Made by a program: the position numbers and the translations under genes. From Hyunsoonleella aquatilis (GTDB lineage Bacteria > Bacteroidota > Bacteroidia > Flavobacteriales > Flavobacteriaceae), in assembly GCF_014270105.1 (NCBI RefSeq), contig NZ_JACNMF010000002.1, forward strand, positions 558,001 through 622,000: 64,000 nt of DNA, in the 5' to 3' direction. Under the pieces are notes generated by a model. That model had not been told where the DNA came from. It ran no database searches and saw only the letters and a list, made by a program, of their open reading frames with translations. Of this stretch, positions 35,671 through 45,574 are shown one piece after another (the first letter of the stretch is position 1; the number at the start of each line of letters is the position of its first letter).

Positions 35671-36141
35671 AAAAAGCTGCTGTTATCTTTTGAGTTTTAA
35701 AGAGGTTATTCGCTCAATCCTATGTTTAGCGTTTTTGTCCTTTTTAAATCCACTCTTTACCTAATTATTACTATTTCAATTTGTTATGAACTGTACCCCG
35801 CTTTTCATAGGTATTATATTCATTTTAAGTTTATCACTTTTACCCCTTTATAGGTCGAAATTCGTGTTTTAACGAAAAATTAAGAAAAAGAATGGAATTG
35901 TCTTAAAATGCCATTATTTTAGAAAGCTATTAACATTTTAAAATACTTCATTTTAGGTAATAGGAGAATATATAAAATCGGTATTTTAAGATTAAATATT
36001 CTTTCCCCCAAATCCTTATTTGCTAATAGTCATTCACCTACACTGGTATATTGCAATTGTAGATGCGTAATCATGCCTTAATGTTTTAAAGTTAGTGCTA
36101 AGCATAAAACCAATTATGGTAAACCTAAAAATATCAGTATT
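35671..36141. other. 471-base AT-rich intergenic stretch
   Basis: I see no convincing reading frame, RNA or repeat here. It separates the CheB-CheR hybrid gene from the tail-collar gene group and should contain the promoter of the latter. Confidence 0.5.
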
Positions 36142-36720
36142 ATGATAAATAAATTATCCCGACGGCTGTTTTTACGCAATACGGCCATGGCGACTACCGG
36201 TATGGCCATTGTTTCTGCTTCCTCAGGGTTACATGCCCTATCGAATGCAGAAAGCCCTTTCGAAGGTTACAACCCTTATACCGAGTGTAAGACAGACCTC
36301 CGCACTTCTTTTTTAACTGAAAAATCTATTTCGGTGGAAGGCACTCTCTATAATTCGAGTGGAAACTTACCAATTTCGAATGCAAAAATTGAAGTTTGGC
36401 ATCTATCACCTGGCTCTACTAAATATAGACATCGTGGTAAAATGTACACAGATAGTAACGGGCGCTATAAGTTTATCAGTGATTGGCCTAATCGCGAACC
36501 GGGTAAACTACACCGTATTTATTTTAAAGTATCTAAAAAAGAAACTGAATTTTTTACAGAACTCCTCTTTAATAATTTTGGAGCTCATATTTCATCTAAA
36601 CATTGGGAAAGCCAAAATGTTTTAGGGGAAACCAAGCTATTTCCTAAAATGAATACAGGATTAAATACATCTAAAATAGAATTCAATTTATCACTAAATA
36701 CTAACCAACTAAAATTTTAA
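36142..36720 (+). CDS. Exported intradiol-dioxygenase-like protein, probably non-catalytic
   Basis: This 192-residue protein has a twin-arginine-type signal (SRRLFLRNTAMATTGMAIVSASSG). The mature part follows the beta-sandwich core of intradiol ring-cleavage dioxygenases: VEGTLYNSSGNLPISNAKIEVWHL, then YRHRGKMYTDSNGRYKFISDWP, then LHRIYFKVS. In active enzymes the last motif is P-H-I-H-F with two iron-binding His. Here the matching positions are Arg and Tyr, so iron chemistry is unlikely. It starts the group with the two collar-domain proteins, 3 bases before the first. Confidence 0.75.
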   Translation: MINKLSRRLFLRNTAMATTGMAIVSASSGLHALSNAESPFEGYNPYTECKTDLRTSFLTEKSISVEGTLYNSSGNLPISNAKIEVWHLSPGSTKYRHRGKMYTDSNGRYKFISDWPNREPGKLHRIYFKVSKKETEFFTELLFNNFGAHISSKHWESQNVLGETKLFPKMNTGLNTSKIEFNLSLNTNQLKF

Positions 36721-36723
36721 ATT

Positions 36724-37257
36724 ATGGAACCATTTATAGGGCAAATTATTATGTTTGGAGGCAACTTTGCCCCAAGAGGTTGGGCATTTTGCGATGGCAC
36801 ATTATTACCAATAAGCCAAAATACCGCTTTGTTTTCTATTCTAGGTACGATTTATGGGGGTGACGGAAGAACAACCTTTGGACTACCTGATTTAAGAGGG
36901 CGCGTTGCTGTGCATGCAGGTAATGGTCCTGGCTTAACAGATAGACGTCTTGGGCAAAAAGGCGGCTCAGAAACCAATACGCTAACCAGCAGCAATTTGC
37001 CTGCAATACCACTTAAGGTAAGTTCTGCTGATGCCACTCAAAGCACAGCAACCAATGGCGCTAGTATTGCAACACCAGGAAAATTGGATGGTAGGTCGTT
37101 TGATCCTTCCAATGGATTTAATACGGCTACACCAGATGTAACACTTAACAGTGCGTCTGTTCAAGGAGGTTCAAGTACACCTATAAATAATATGCAACCA
37201 TTTCAAGTAGTTAATTACATTATTGCTTTGACAGGAATTTTTCCTTCCAGGAGTTAA
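36724..37257 (+). CDS. Phage tail collar domain protein (MdpB-like), copy 1
   Basis: This 177-residue protein starts MEPFIGQIIMFGGNFAPRGWAFCDG, the tail-collar domain of microcystin-dependent (MdpB-like) proteins. FSILGTIYGGDGRTTFGLPDLRGRVAVHAG and a C-terminal NMQPFQVVNYIIALTGIFPSR follow. There is no signal peptide. No other phage genes (terminase, capsid, tail tube) lie nearby, so this is not a prophage. Such proteins occur as stand-alone chromosomal genes in many bacteria; their role is unknown. Confidence 0.9.
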   Translation: MEPFIGQIIMFGGNFAPRGWAFCDGTLLPISQNTALFSILGTIYGGDGRTTFGLPDLRGRVAVHAGNGPGLTDRRLGQKGGSETNTLTSSNLPAIPLKVSSADATQSTATNGASIATPGKLDGRSFDPSNGFNTATPDVTLNSASVQGGSSTPINNMQPFQVVNYIIALTGIFPSRS

Positions 37258-37317
37258 TAAGACAGTCCATAATAAAAACTATAGAACACAACTTTTTAAC
37301 CAAACAAGAAAAACACC

Positions 37318-37851
37318 ATGGAACCATTTATAGGACAAATTATAATGTTTGGAGGCAACTTTGCGCCAAGGGGTTGGGCGCTTTGCGATGGCCAGTTATT
37401 GGCTATCTCTAGCAATCAGGCTTTGTTTTCAATTTTAGGCACAACCTACGGAGGTGATGGAAGAACAACCTTCGCGCTACCTGATTTAAGAGGACGCGTT
37501 GCCGTGCATGATGGAGCTGGCCCGGGCCTATCTCCCAAAACCCTTGGGCAAAAAGGTGGCTCAGAAACCAATACACTAAACAATAGCAACTTACCTGCAA
37601 TACCACTTAAGGTAAGTTCTGCTGATGCCACGCAAAGCGCAGCAACCAATGGCGCAAGTATTGCAACACCAGGAAAATTGGATGGCAGGTCGTTTGATCC
37701 TTCCAACGGATTTAATACAGCAACACCAGATATAACGCTTAATAGCGCTTCTGTTCAAGGAGGTTCAAGTGTGCCTGTAAACAACATGCAACCATATCAA
37801 GTTGTTAATTATATTATTGCTTTACAAGGTGTTTTTCCTTCGAGGAGCTAA
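37318..37851 (+). CDS. Phage tail collar domain protein (MdpB-like), copy 2
   Basis: This 177-residue protein is nearly identical to the preceding gene product and of the same length. Differences cluster around 20-35 (ALCDGQLLAISSNQ) and 65-80 (DGAGPGLSPKTLGQ). The long stretch from QKGGSETNTL to NSASVQGGSS is almost unchanged. This points to a recent tandem duplication or gene conversion. Its last 4 bases overlap the end of the convergent methyltransferase gene. Confidence 0.9.
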   Translation: MEPFIGQIIMFGGNFAPRGWALCDGQLLAISSNQALFSILGTTYGGDGRTTFALPDLRGRVAVHDGAGPGLSPKTLGQKGGSETNTLNNSNLPAIPLKVSSADATQSAATNGASIATPGKLDGRSFDPSNGFNTATPDITLNSASVQGGSSVPVNNMQPYQVVNYIIALQGVFPSRS

Positions 37852-38858
37852 ATAGCTGTTAAACAATACCACTTTGGAATACCCTTGGTGGTATAGGCTA
37901 AAACATAAAACTGTCCCTTTACATTATATAGGGAAGTTACGCAAAATGGATTACTAATCAATGATTGGCTTTTTTTCAAACATTGATTGTCAAATATCTT
38001 GATTTCAGCATAGATGCAGATATCAGGAGTGTCAATAAAATTACTTGGCACATCAATTAGAACAGAAGTATATTCAAATTCTTTTTGATTTTGAATGTCC
38101 TTTGAAATACTAAAAAGTAGTTGCTTGTCTCTTGATAAAAAAGGAGGTTCAAGTTCCAAAACGTTCTTATAAATATCGAAATAAGGTTCTTTTGAATAAA
38201 AAGAATGCTCTGTGTATATATCTATGGATTCAGGTATAAAAACACCATTATCTATTAGTTGTGGCGCCAAATTTTGAGTGATTCTTACTTGGGGCTCTTT
38301 GGTTAGGGCTTTATCCATGGTTTCGCTTAGCACGATATGTAGAGGCAGTTCTGGAGGGTGTGCATAATGTATGGCATCTTCAAGGCGTATTGATCTAAAA
38401 AACGCTTTTGCACCTAAAGCATTTATTAAAGCTGAAACTGAATTAATGGAAGTCTCATTAATATCTAATAAGGTTATGGATACTTGCTCTGGTTTAAACA
38501 AGCAAAGCATTGGCATAATAATAGGCGCTGCAGGACCGCAACCGGCATAAACAAGTTCTATTTTTTCGTTTGGAAAACGATTAAAAGATTCAAGCAATGC
38601 TTGATATGCTGATTTGATAAATCGAACCGTTCGAAGGGGATCCTTAAGACAATCTAAAGCATGTTGTGATGATAGCGCAATGCCACCATCTAAATGCGTG
38701 GGGGCTGTATCGCCATAAGAATTTGAGTTTATCACAGATTCTAATAGCTCTTGGTATAACGAGGCCAAAGCATTTGCATTGGCTACCTCCTCTTTTTCTG
38801 TAACCGAGTTAAGAAGTACCTGGGTAATAGGTTTAAAAGAAGAATAAGTTGCTAACAT
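37848..38858 (-). CDS. PRMT-like SAM-dependent methyltransferase
   Basis: 336 residues from ATG 38858. The frame is open to 38975, but that extension is hydrophobic and would abut the next promoter. The Rossmann core has SAM motif I as IELVYAGCGPAAPIIMP, acidic motif II as ITLLDINE, and then LSETMDKALTKE, which has the two Glu at the spacing of the protein arginine methyltransferase double-E loop (SE-x-M-...-E). A beta-rich C-terminal part follows, but the THW motif is not seen. Convergent with the collar genes, it may modify one of them or the dioxygenase-like protein (speculative). Confidence 0.7.
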   Translation of the reverse strand: MLATYSSFKPITQVLLNSVTEKEEVANANALASLYQELLESVINSNSYGDTAPTHLDGGIALSSQHALDCLKDPLRTVRFIKSAYQALLESFNRFPNEKIELVYAGCGPAAPIIMPMLCLFKPEQVSITLLDINETSINSVSALINALGAKAFFRSIRLEDAIHYAHPPELPLHIVLSETMDKALTKEPQVRITQNLAPQLIDNGVFIPESIDIYTEHSFYSKEPYFDIYKNVLELEPPFLSRDKQLLFSISKDIQNQKEFEYTSVLIDVPSNFIDTPDICIYAEIKIFDNQCLKKSQSLISNPFCVTSLYNVKGQFYVLAYTTKGIPKWYCLTAI

Positions 38859-38976
38859 TCTGAAGATTTGAAATGAATACGATAAAAACCGAATAACTAA
38901 ATTAATGTTTCTTTTAAAAACAGAAGCAAAACCATAAAAGCTAAATATTTGACCATAATATAAATAAACTATCAAA

Positions 38977-41900
38977 ATGAAAAATTTCTACACATTATTA
39001 ACCATCTTAGTAGTAGCTCTTTTGCCTTTAAGTACTATTTACGCCCAAGGCACTGAAGATTTTGAATCCGAAACGATAGGGGCAACTACATTTACTGAAA
39101 ATGGTCAGGCATTTACTATTACAAATGGGCCTGGAGAAACCTCTTATGATATTGAGTCTGTTTCTGGAGCAGGTTGGAATGGAACCTCAGCCGATGATCA
39201 GTTTATTGATAATTCAGATGGCGGACCAACTCAAAATGATGGAACTTCATTTACTATTACAACAACGGATGGGGCAGATATAAGCATAAAAAGTCTTTAT
39301 ATATTTATTTCTACCAGATCATTACAAAACCCCAGTACTACACTCACCATTACTGGTAAAAAAAATGGGGGGACAGTATATACCATAATAAAAAATTCCG
39401 GGTTTTCAGATGTGCAGACCCTGACTCCAAATAATGGATATACGTTTATCGATTTTTCTACTGAAGGGGGTGCTGATAATTCAGGTACGGAGGTAGATGA
39501 GCTCATATTTTCTGCAACAGGAAATGGAGACTATATTGCTTTGGATAATTTGGAATTCGGTTTTGAGACCGCGGAAACGGATCCGGCAGAAGTACTATCA
39601 ATAGCTGTTGTTGGTGCGCCAGTAAGTACAGCTACTTCTGTAGACTTCCTAGTGACTTTTAGCGAGGATGCCTTAAATGTTACGGCGGATGATTTTGTAT
39701 TGGATGCTGTTGGAACCTCAGGAACAATAAGCGGTATTAGCGGTTCAGGCGCTAGCTATACAGTAACGGTGAGTTCAATATCCGGAGAGGGCACCATAAG
39801 CATAGACCTTGGAACCAATGACATTACCGATCTTTTGGCCAATGGCCCATCTCCCGCTTTTACTGCTGGTGAAACACATACAGTATCCCGATGTTTTCAA
39901 GAAACCTTTGAAAACTTTACGGCAGGCGATTTTGCATTCACAAGTAATGGTGTAGGCTTTACCACTGGTACGGCTAATTTTGATGTGCAAAACCTCGGCA
40001 ATTCTGGAGCAGGTAGCTCAGACCAATTCTTATCGAACGATGCTGATACGGGAACTGGCAAAATATATTCCATAACAACACCGGGTACCGAACTTTTCAA
40101 TGTAGAGGGTGTGGAAGTTTATCTATCTTCATTAGCCAATGCCGCAATGCCTACCAATGACGGTTCCATTATTTTACGAGGAAAGTTGTCTGGCTCTACC
40201 TTATACACCATTACCAAAAACTCAGGTTTTCCAACTAGTGCTGCAGTAAACCAAGGGTTTACGCTCATTGATTTTGAAACTGCTGGAACTTCCGATCATA
40301 GTCTAACCAACATCGATGAATTGGAAATAGAGATAGGAGGCGCTTTTGTATTTATTGGCTTGGACAACTTTGAACATTGTGAGGAAGTATCCTCAGTAGC
40401 ACCTCCTATTGTACAATCTATTAAATTGGTGGGTAATCCACTAGCTGATGCAGCATCGGTTGATTTTGAAGTCATCTTCAATGAAGATGCCGTAAATGTA
40501 AGTGTCGATGATTTTTTCCTTACCACAACAGGAACAGCAGTAGGAACCATTGCCTCTATTTCAGGCTCCGGAAACTCCTATGTGATTACTGTAAATGCAA
40601 TTTCAGGAGAAGGCAGTATTCGTCTAGACCTTAACCCAGGCACAAACATAGAAGACACAGATGGCAACTCGCCACCGGATCCGTTTACTATGGGACAAGT
40701 ACACCTAGTTACTGATTGTAATGTGGAGACTTTTGAATCCTTAAATGAAGGCGAATTTTCTTGGACTACAGATATTCATCCATTTAGCACGGGGTCTGCA
40801 AACTTAAGTGGCGTTAAGTTTACTGGCGCTGGAGGCGGAGGATCAGATCGTTTTTTAGATAATGGTAATGACCAAGGAACAGGTAAAGTCTATTCTATAG
40901 CAATTACCGACACCAATGTCATGTTTATGAATTCTATGGAGTTCTTTGTTTCTTCCATTGCAAATGGAACAATGCCAACTGACGATGGTAGCTTGACCAT
41001 AGTTGGTAAATTGGACGGCGGAGTCGAGTTCACCGTAGTGAAGTCTTCCGGGTTCCCTACTTCTTTTGGAGCAACACAAGGCTTTTTTACATTGGATTTC
41101 GCGACAGAAGGCGGTACAGATAATACGGCCATAATAGTTGATGAACTGGAGATTACCTTAGGAGGTTCATTTCAGTATATAGCCATTGACAACTTTAAAT
41201 TTTGTGATGTATGCGATCAACCGGTTGCAGATGACCCTGCAGATGTCTTTATCTGTGGAGGTAGCTATACCTTGCCCCCATTAACCAATGGAAATTATTA
41301 TACCGGCCCAGGCGGTACAGGAACACTTTTAAATGCGGGTGAAGTTATTACCACTGATACGACCTTATATGTTTTTGCAGCTGCCACAGCTCCCTGTACA
41401 GATGTAGACAACGAATTCACAGTTACTGTTGAAGATAAGGAAGACCCTATGATTACCTGCCCCTCAGATATTGTAGTGAATAGCGCCCCTGGAGAATGTG
41501 GTGCTTTGGTTACTTTTACCGATCCCACAGTGACGGATAATTGCGGGACTCTCCCAGAATTTATTATCAATGGAGGTTTTGAAACTGGAGACTTTAGTGG
41601 TTGGACCGTCATGAATTCTGGATCTGGAAATTATGCTTTAAACGATGGAACTTTTGATCCAGGAGGACCTGGAATTGCTTTGCCTCCTTTAGCAGGAAGT
41701 TTTGATATAGTTTCTAACCAAGGTGGCCCGGGCCTTCATTTGGTTTCTCAGCTCATTATGGTACCTACAGGTATAACTCAGGCGAATATCAGTTGGTTGG
41801 ACAGGATAAGAAATTATGCTAGCACCGGTTTTTCTGATCCAAATCAAGAGTTCCGAGTGATGCTCTTAGATGCAGCCATGACACCAATTCAGGAGATATT

Positions 41901-44877
41901 CTCCACAAATCCTGGCGACCCAAACACTCAATTGGGGCCAAATGCAAGAAATTTTGACGTTACTGCATTGTTGCAGTCTCTTGAAGGAACACAGGTCTAT
42001 TTGAGCCTTGAGGAACAGGACGATCAGGGCTTCTTTAATGTTTCTTTAGACAATATCAGTTTTGTTATTAATTCTGGAGGCGGCGCTGTAACAGTAAACC
42101 AAACCGCAGGCCTTCCAAGCGGAAGCATCTTTCCGTTGGGAACAACAACCAATACATTTGTAGCCACTGATGCATCTGGAAATACGGCCACATGTAGTTT
42201 TGACGTCATCGTAAATGATAACATTAACCCTACAATTACTTGTCCTGCAGATATTGTTGTGGATGCCGATCCTGGAACATGTGGTGCTACTGGGATTTAT
42301 TTAGGAGTCCCAGAGGTAACGGATAATTGTGAGGCAACAGGAAACGCCATAGATTTTGATGGCTTGGACCATGGATTGACTATTCCAGATATTACCCCGG
42401 ATTTATTAGCAACTGGAATGTTTACCATAAGCGGTTGGATTTATCCGCGCTTAGAGAATCAAGATTTCCCCGATATTCAAGAAATTAAAGATTTGTTCAA
42501 ATTAAACACTTGGCTACATCTTGCCATTACTTTTGATGGTGCAGCGGTGAAAGGCTATCTTGACGGTAAACTTATCGCCACGACACCTGCTACCGCAGCC
42601 GAAATTCTTGGGCTTATTGCGGCTAATCAAGATCTTGACATTGGAACCCTAATTGGACCATTTATCCCTGTTTCTTTAGGCGGTAAATTGGACGAAGTCC
42701 GCATTTGGAATGTTGCTCGAACACAAGCAGAGCTTCAGGCCAATATGTGTAAGGAAATTTCAGCGCAACCAGGATTGATTGCACTGTACCATTTTAATCA
42801 AGGTGTTGCCGGAGGAGATAATACAGGATTAACTACAGTTATCGATGATTCTGGAAACGGTTACGATTTAACCTTGCATAATTTCGCTTTAATGGGGCCA
42901 ACATCTAATTGGGTTGAAGGAAAAACATTTACTGGTGTTACCATAACCAATGATGCGCCCGCTCTTTATGTCCCTGTAGTTTATGATGTGGAGGGTGTAC
43001 CCATTACTTGGACTGGAACAAACACGGCGGTTTACCCCATAGGAGAAACCATGGTAACATGGACGGCAACAGACGCCTCTGGAAACACAGCCACTTGTAT
43101 GCAAAAAGTAACCGTTGGAAGCGGTCCAGCCACTTGGTCTGGAGCTATTGATTCTGATTGGACCAGCTCGGGCAACTGGGTAGGCGGAGTATCACCTGGA
43201 TTATCATTGTCATCTGATGTGACTATACCTAATGGTGCGCCAAATTATCCTGTTTTATCCTTAGGACAGGATTTGACCATAAATGATTGTGCATCCCTAA
43301 CCGTTGAAAGTGCCGCCTCGTTAACTGTTAATCCCAACGTTGTGGTTACTAATTTAGGTACCGTTACAAATGATGGTGATTTTACATTTGAATCAGACAA
43401 TACAGGGTCTGCCTATATAGGCTCAGGAAGTGGTGCGTTTAATGGCGATTTTACCGCTGAACGTTTTATTCCGGCCAACAGGGCATTTAGATTATTAAGT
43501 ACTTCAGTAACTACAAGTGATTTTATATCAAACAACTGGCAACAGGGTACACATATTACAGGATCTACCACTGGAGCTAATGGTTTTGATGCCACGGTAA
43601 CAGGTAATCCATCAATGTTCACCTTTGATAACCTAGGACAAACTTGGGATCCTATCCCTAATACTGATGCTACAAATTTAATCAATGGTACGCCATATCG
43701 TTTATTGGTAAGAGGGGATAGAACTGTGGATATAGACACGAATGACCCACCACCAACGCCAACAACACTAGTTGCCAAAGGCTCATTGGATGCAGAAAAC
43801 GTTGCTCCTGGAGCAATGGCTTTAAATCCAAATGCTGGACTGTTCAGTTTTGTTGGCAATCCTTTCCAAGCGCAAATGGATATGGCAACAACGTTAGGTT
43901 TCCCTGCCACTAATACAAATTTGAATCCAATATTTTATTGGGTTTACGATCCAAACTTAGGAATAAGAGGTGCTTATTCTACTGTTGTATTGCCTTCTAA
44001 TACGTCAACGGCTGGTTCCGTTGCTGACAAATATTTGCAAGCAGGCCAGGCTTGTTTTGTACAGACCGTGGCTGATGGTGCCAGTTCAATTACTTTTACG
44101 CAGAACAACAAATACACCTCCTCTCCAGAGACCAATGTATTTAAGAGTGGCTCTAGTAAAGCTACAGCAAGCACTGGACAGCTAAGCTTAAACTTATTCG
44201 AGGCTAGTGCGTTTGCAAATAATGATACCGCGGCAGATGGAATTTTAATCTTCTTTGATGACAACGGCAATAATGCAGTAGATTTTCTGGATGCGCCAAA
44301 GTTCCCGAACTTGGACGAGACCTTTGGAACTTACACAGATGGCACCTTCCTTTCTGTAGAAAACAGAGCAACACCTACGGAGTTTGATGAAATACAATTG
44401 CAAATTTATCAATATCGCAGTACTAACTATGTTATGGTCGTGAACGCGACCGACTTGCAGGGAGGTATCCCGTACCTGTTAGATACCTTTACTGGCATAT
44501 CCACCGAGGTTCCGCAAAATGGAACGATAGCCTATACCTTCAATGTAAATGCTAATAATGCCGGATCCGTTTCAGCAAACAGATTTAAAATTGTATTTTC
44601 GGCGACGACCTTGTCAACCGAAAATGGAGAGCTTTCTAAATTATTGTTATACCCCAACCCGGCTAGCGAAGGCTTTGTTAACTTAAGTATTCCACAGGGC
44701 ATGGATGATTTGGAACTAACAATATACAACACCCTAGGCGCAGAGCTATTACACATGAAAAACTTCATGTCGAACAAGGTGACCATTGCCACTAGTTTTG
44801 CCAAACAACAAGGTGTTTACTTTGTAAAACTGGCCTCAAACGGCAATACCATAACGAAAAAATTAATAATAGAATAA
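38977..44877 (+). CDS. Giant T9SS surface protein with nested HYR, CBM-like and LamG domains
   Basis: This 1966-residue protein has a signal peptide (1-23). Three similar modules of about 200 residues follow, starting near 29, 305 and 581 (FE-x5-G-x-F...ALDNLEF). The first two are each followed by a calx-beta/Ig-like unit (SIAVVGAPVSTATSVDFLVTF). Two HYR domains (near 827 and 1086) are each interrupted after the P-x-VTDNC strand: the first by an NGGFETGDFSGW-type binding domain (862-1035), the second by a LamG domain (1123-1311). A region WSGAIDSDWTSSGNW (1386 on) follows. A type A T9SS sorting domain starts near 1890 (LLLYPNPASEGFVNLSI...TKKLIIE). It would be exported, cleaved and anchored on the cell surface; adhesion or glycan binding is likely. 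Confidence 0.92.
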   Translation: MKNFYTLLTILVVALLPLSTIYAQGTEDFESETIGATTFTENGQAFTITNGPGETSYDIESVSGAGWNGTSADDQFIDNSDGGPTQNDGTSFTITTTDGADISIKSLYIFISTRSLQNPSTTLTITGKKNGGTVYTIIKNSGFSDVQTLTPNNGYTFIDFSTEGGADNSGTEVDELIFSATGNGDYIALDNLEFGFETAETDPAEVLSIAVVGAPVSTATSVDFLVTFSEDALNVTADDFVLDAVGTSGTISGISGSGASYTVTVSSISGEGTISIDLGTNDITDLLANGPSPAFTAGETHTVSRCFQETFENFTAGDFAFTSNGVGFTTGTANFDVQNLGNSGAGSSDQFLSNDADTGTGKIYSITTPGTELFNVEGVEVYLSSLANAAMPTNDGSIILRGKLSGSTLYTITKNSGFPTSAAVNQGFTLIDFETAGTSDHSLTNIDELEIEIGGAFVFIGLDNFEHCEEVSSVAPPIVQSIKLVGNPLADAASVDFEVIFNEDAVNVSVDDFFLTTTGTAVGTIASISGSGNSYVITVNAISGEGSIRLDLNPGTNIEDTDGNSPPDPFTMGQVHLVTDCNVETFESLNEGEFSWTTDIHPFSTGSANLSGVKFTGAGGGGSDRFLDNGNDQGTGKVYSIAITDTNVMFMNSMEFFVSSIANGTMPTDDGSLTIVGKLDGGVEFTVVKSSGFPTSFGATQGFFTLDFATEGGTDNTAIIVDELEITLGGSFQYIAIDNFKFCDVCDQPVADDPADVFICGGSYTLPPLTNGNYYTGPGGTGTLLNAGEVITTDTTLYVFAAATAPCTDVDNEFTVTVEDKEDPMITCPSDIVVNSAPGECGALVTFTDPTVTDNCGTLPEFIINGGFETGDFSGWTVMNSGSGNYALNDGTFDPGGPGIALPPLAGSFDIVSNQGGPGLHLVSQLIMVPTGITQANISWLDRIRNYASTGFSDPNQEFRVMLLDAAMTPIQEIFSTNPGDPNTQLGPNARNFDVTALLQSLEGTQVYLSLEEQDDQGFFNVSLDNISFVINSGGGAVTVNQTAGLPSGSIFPLGTTTNTFVATDASGNTATCSFDVIVNDNINPTITCPADIVVDADPGTCGATGIYLGVPEVTDNCEATGNAIDFDGLDHGLTIPDITPDLLATGMFTISGWIYPRLENQDFPDIQEIKDLFKLNTWLHLAITFDGAAVKGYLDGKLIATTPATAAEILGLIAANQDLDIGTLIGPFIPVSLGGKLDEVRIWNVARTQAELQANMCKEISAQPGLIALYHFNQGVAGGDNTGLTTVIDDSGNGYDLTLHNFALMGPTSNWVEGKTFTGVTITNDAPALYVPVVYDVEGVPITWTGTNTAVYPIGETMVTWTATDASGNTATCMQKVTVGSGPATWSGAIDSDWTSSGNWVGGVSPGLSLSSDVTIPNGAPNYPVLSLGQDLTINDCASLTVESAASLTVNPNVVVTNLGTVTNDGDFTFESDNTGSAYIGSGSGAFNGDFTAERFIPANRAFRLLSTSVTTSDFISNNWQQGTHITGSTTGANGFDATVTGNPSMFTFDNLGQTWDPIPNTDATNLINGTPYRLLVRGDRTVDIDTNDPPPTPTTLVAKGSLDAENVAPGAMALNPNAGLFSFVGNPFQAQMDMATTLGFPATNTNLNPIFYWVYDPNLGIRGAYSTVVLPSNTSTAGSVADKYLQAGQACFVQTVADGASSITFTQNNKYTSSPETNVFKSGSSKATASTGQLSLNLFEASAFANNDTAADGILIFFDDNGNNAVDFLDAPKFPNLDETFGTYTDGTFLSVENRATPTEFDEIQLQIYQYRSTNYVMVVNATDLQGGIPYLLDTFTGISTEVPQNGTIAYTFNVNANNAGSVSANRFKIVFSATTLSTENGELSKLLLYPNPASEGFVNLSIPQGMDDLELTIYNTLGAELLHMKNFMSNKVTIATSFAKQQGVYFVKLASNGNTITKKLIIE

Positions 44878-44886
44878 CCATTAAAA

Positions 44887-45093
44887 ATGAACACCATGAA
44901 AAACACAAAAAAAATGTTCTCGAAAACAACTATTGCGTTTATCGCTTTGGCTTTAATAGCCACAACAAACTTGATGGCACAGCCAGGTTTTAATGACAAT
45001 GTTAAAGACGTACCTTTGGATGGCGGGCTAGTTGCTTTGTTAATTGGAGCTGCCGCCTTTGGCGTTAAAAAATTACGTGATAGCAGAAAATGA
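44887..45093 (+). CDS. PID-CTERM mini-protein, copy 1 (exosortase substrate)
   Basis: This 68-residue protein has a signal peptide (TTIAFIALALIATTNLMAQ), a short linker PGFNDNVKD and the sorting tail VPLDGGLVALLIGAAAFGVKKLRDSRK. The P-[IL]-D-GG motif, hydrophobic helix and basic end are the tripartite signal recognised by exosortases in Bacteroidota. It is almost identical to the copy at 49619. Its stop codon overlaps an ATG that begins a broken exosortase frame at 45090. Only about ten residues would remain between the two processing signals, so the mature product is a very short peptide. Confidence 0.88.
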   Translation: MNTMKNTKKMFSKTTIAFIALALIATTNLMAQPGFNDNVKDVPLDGGLVALLIGAAAFGVKKLRDSRK

Positions 45094-45180
45094 TAGACTT
45101 CAGGAAGTTAAAAAATGACATTCCATGAACAAATAAGGCTTTTCCCTCGAAAAGCCTTATTGTTTTATAAACTCTGTCTA
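45090..45180 (+). pseudogene. Truncated 5' end of an exosortase gene
   Basis: ATG 45090 encodes MIDFRKLKNDIP and then TGA. The first 36 bases are identical to the start of the intact exosortase at 49825, and similarity continues with scattered changes (AATAAGGCTTTT...AAAAGCCTTATTGTTTT) to about 45180, then ends. It is the leftover of a duplicated exosortase gene. Confidence 0.85.
45132..45166 (+). terminator. Terminator-like hairpin after PID-CTERM copy 1
   Basis: AATAAGGCTTTT (45132-45143) and AAAAGCCTTATT (45150-45161) form a perfect 12-pair stem with loop CCCTCG, followed by GTTTT. Confidence 0.75.
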
Positions 45181-45574
45181 GTTTTACAAGGGGTACATTC
45201 ACATTAAAGACCCACTCAGATCTCATTGATAAACAATTATACTTGAAGTTCTTTCCTGTTTGCCTTCGCGCTAATTTCAGAAAACACATCGCCTTCCGTT
45301 TTTTTATACAACTAGTTTTTACTACTTCTCAATTCGATCAAATTTTGTAAGAACGGTTCATAATGGTTTTCTTACCTCTTATCGAAAAAAATTACTCATC
45401 CCCAAAAATTTGTTCAAATTTAGACTTCCTACTGGTTTAATACTTTATTGATGTATTATTCAGTAACTCAACCAAAGCTACACTAAATAATCCCTTCGTT
45501 TTTATACATATAGGTTTTTAGAATTTATCCTACACTGTTTTTGGTTAATGAGCTATTAATAAAAACAACCAATT
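45181..45574. other. Intergenic stretch between the two duplicated units
   Basis: I see no gene in these 394 bases. The left end borders the exosortase remnant and the right end should carry the promoter of the second giant surface protein. Confidence 0.5.

Noticed and set aside
36724-37851. Prophage suggested by two tail-collar genes
   Set aside because: No capsid, terminase, portal, integrase or lysis genes lie on either side, and MdpB-like proteins are common stand-alone genes.
43413-43910. 165-codon minus-strand frame inside the giant surface gene
   Set aside because: It is a shadow of the plus-strand gene. A matching shadow occurs in the duplicated copy at 48142 only because the coding strands are similar.
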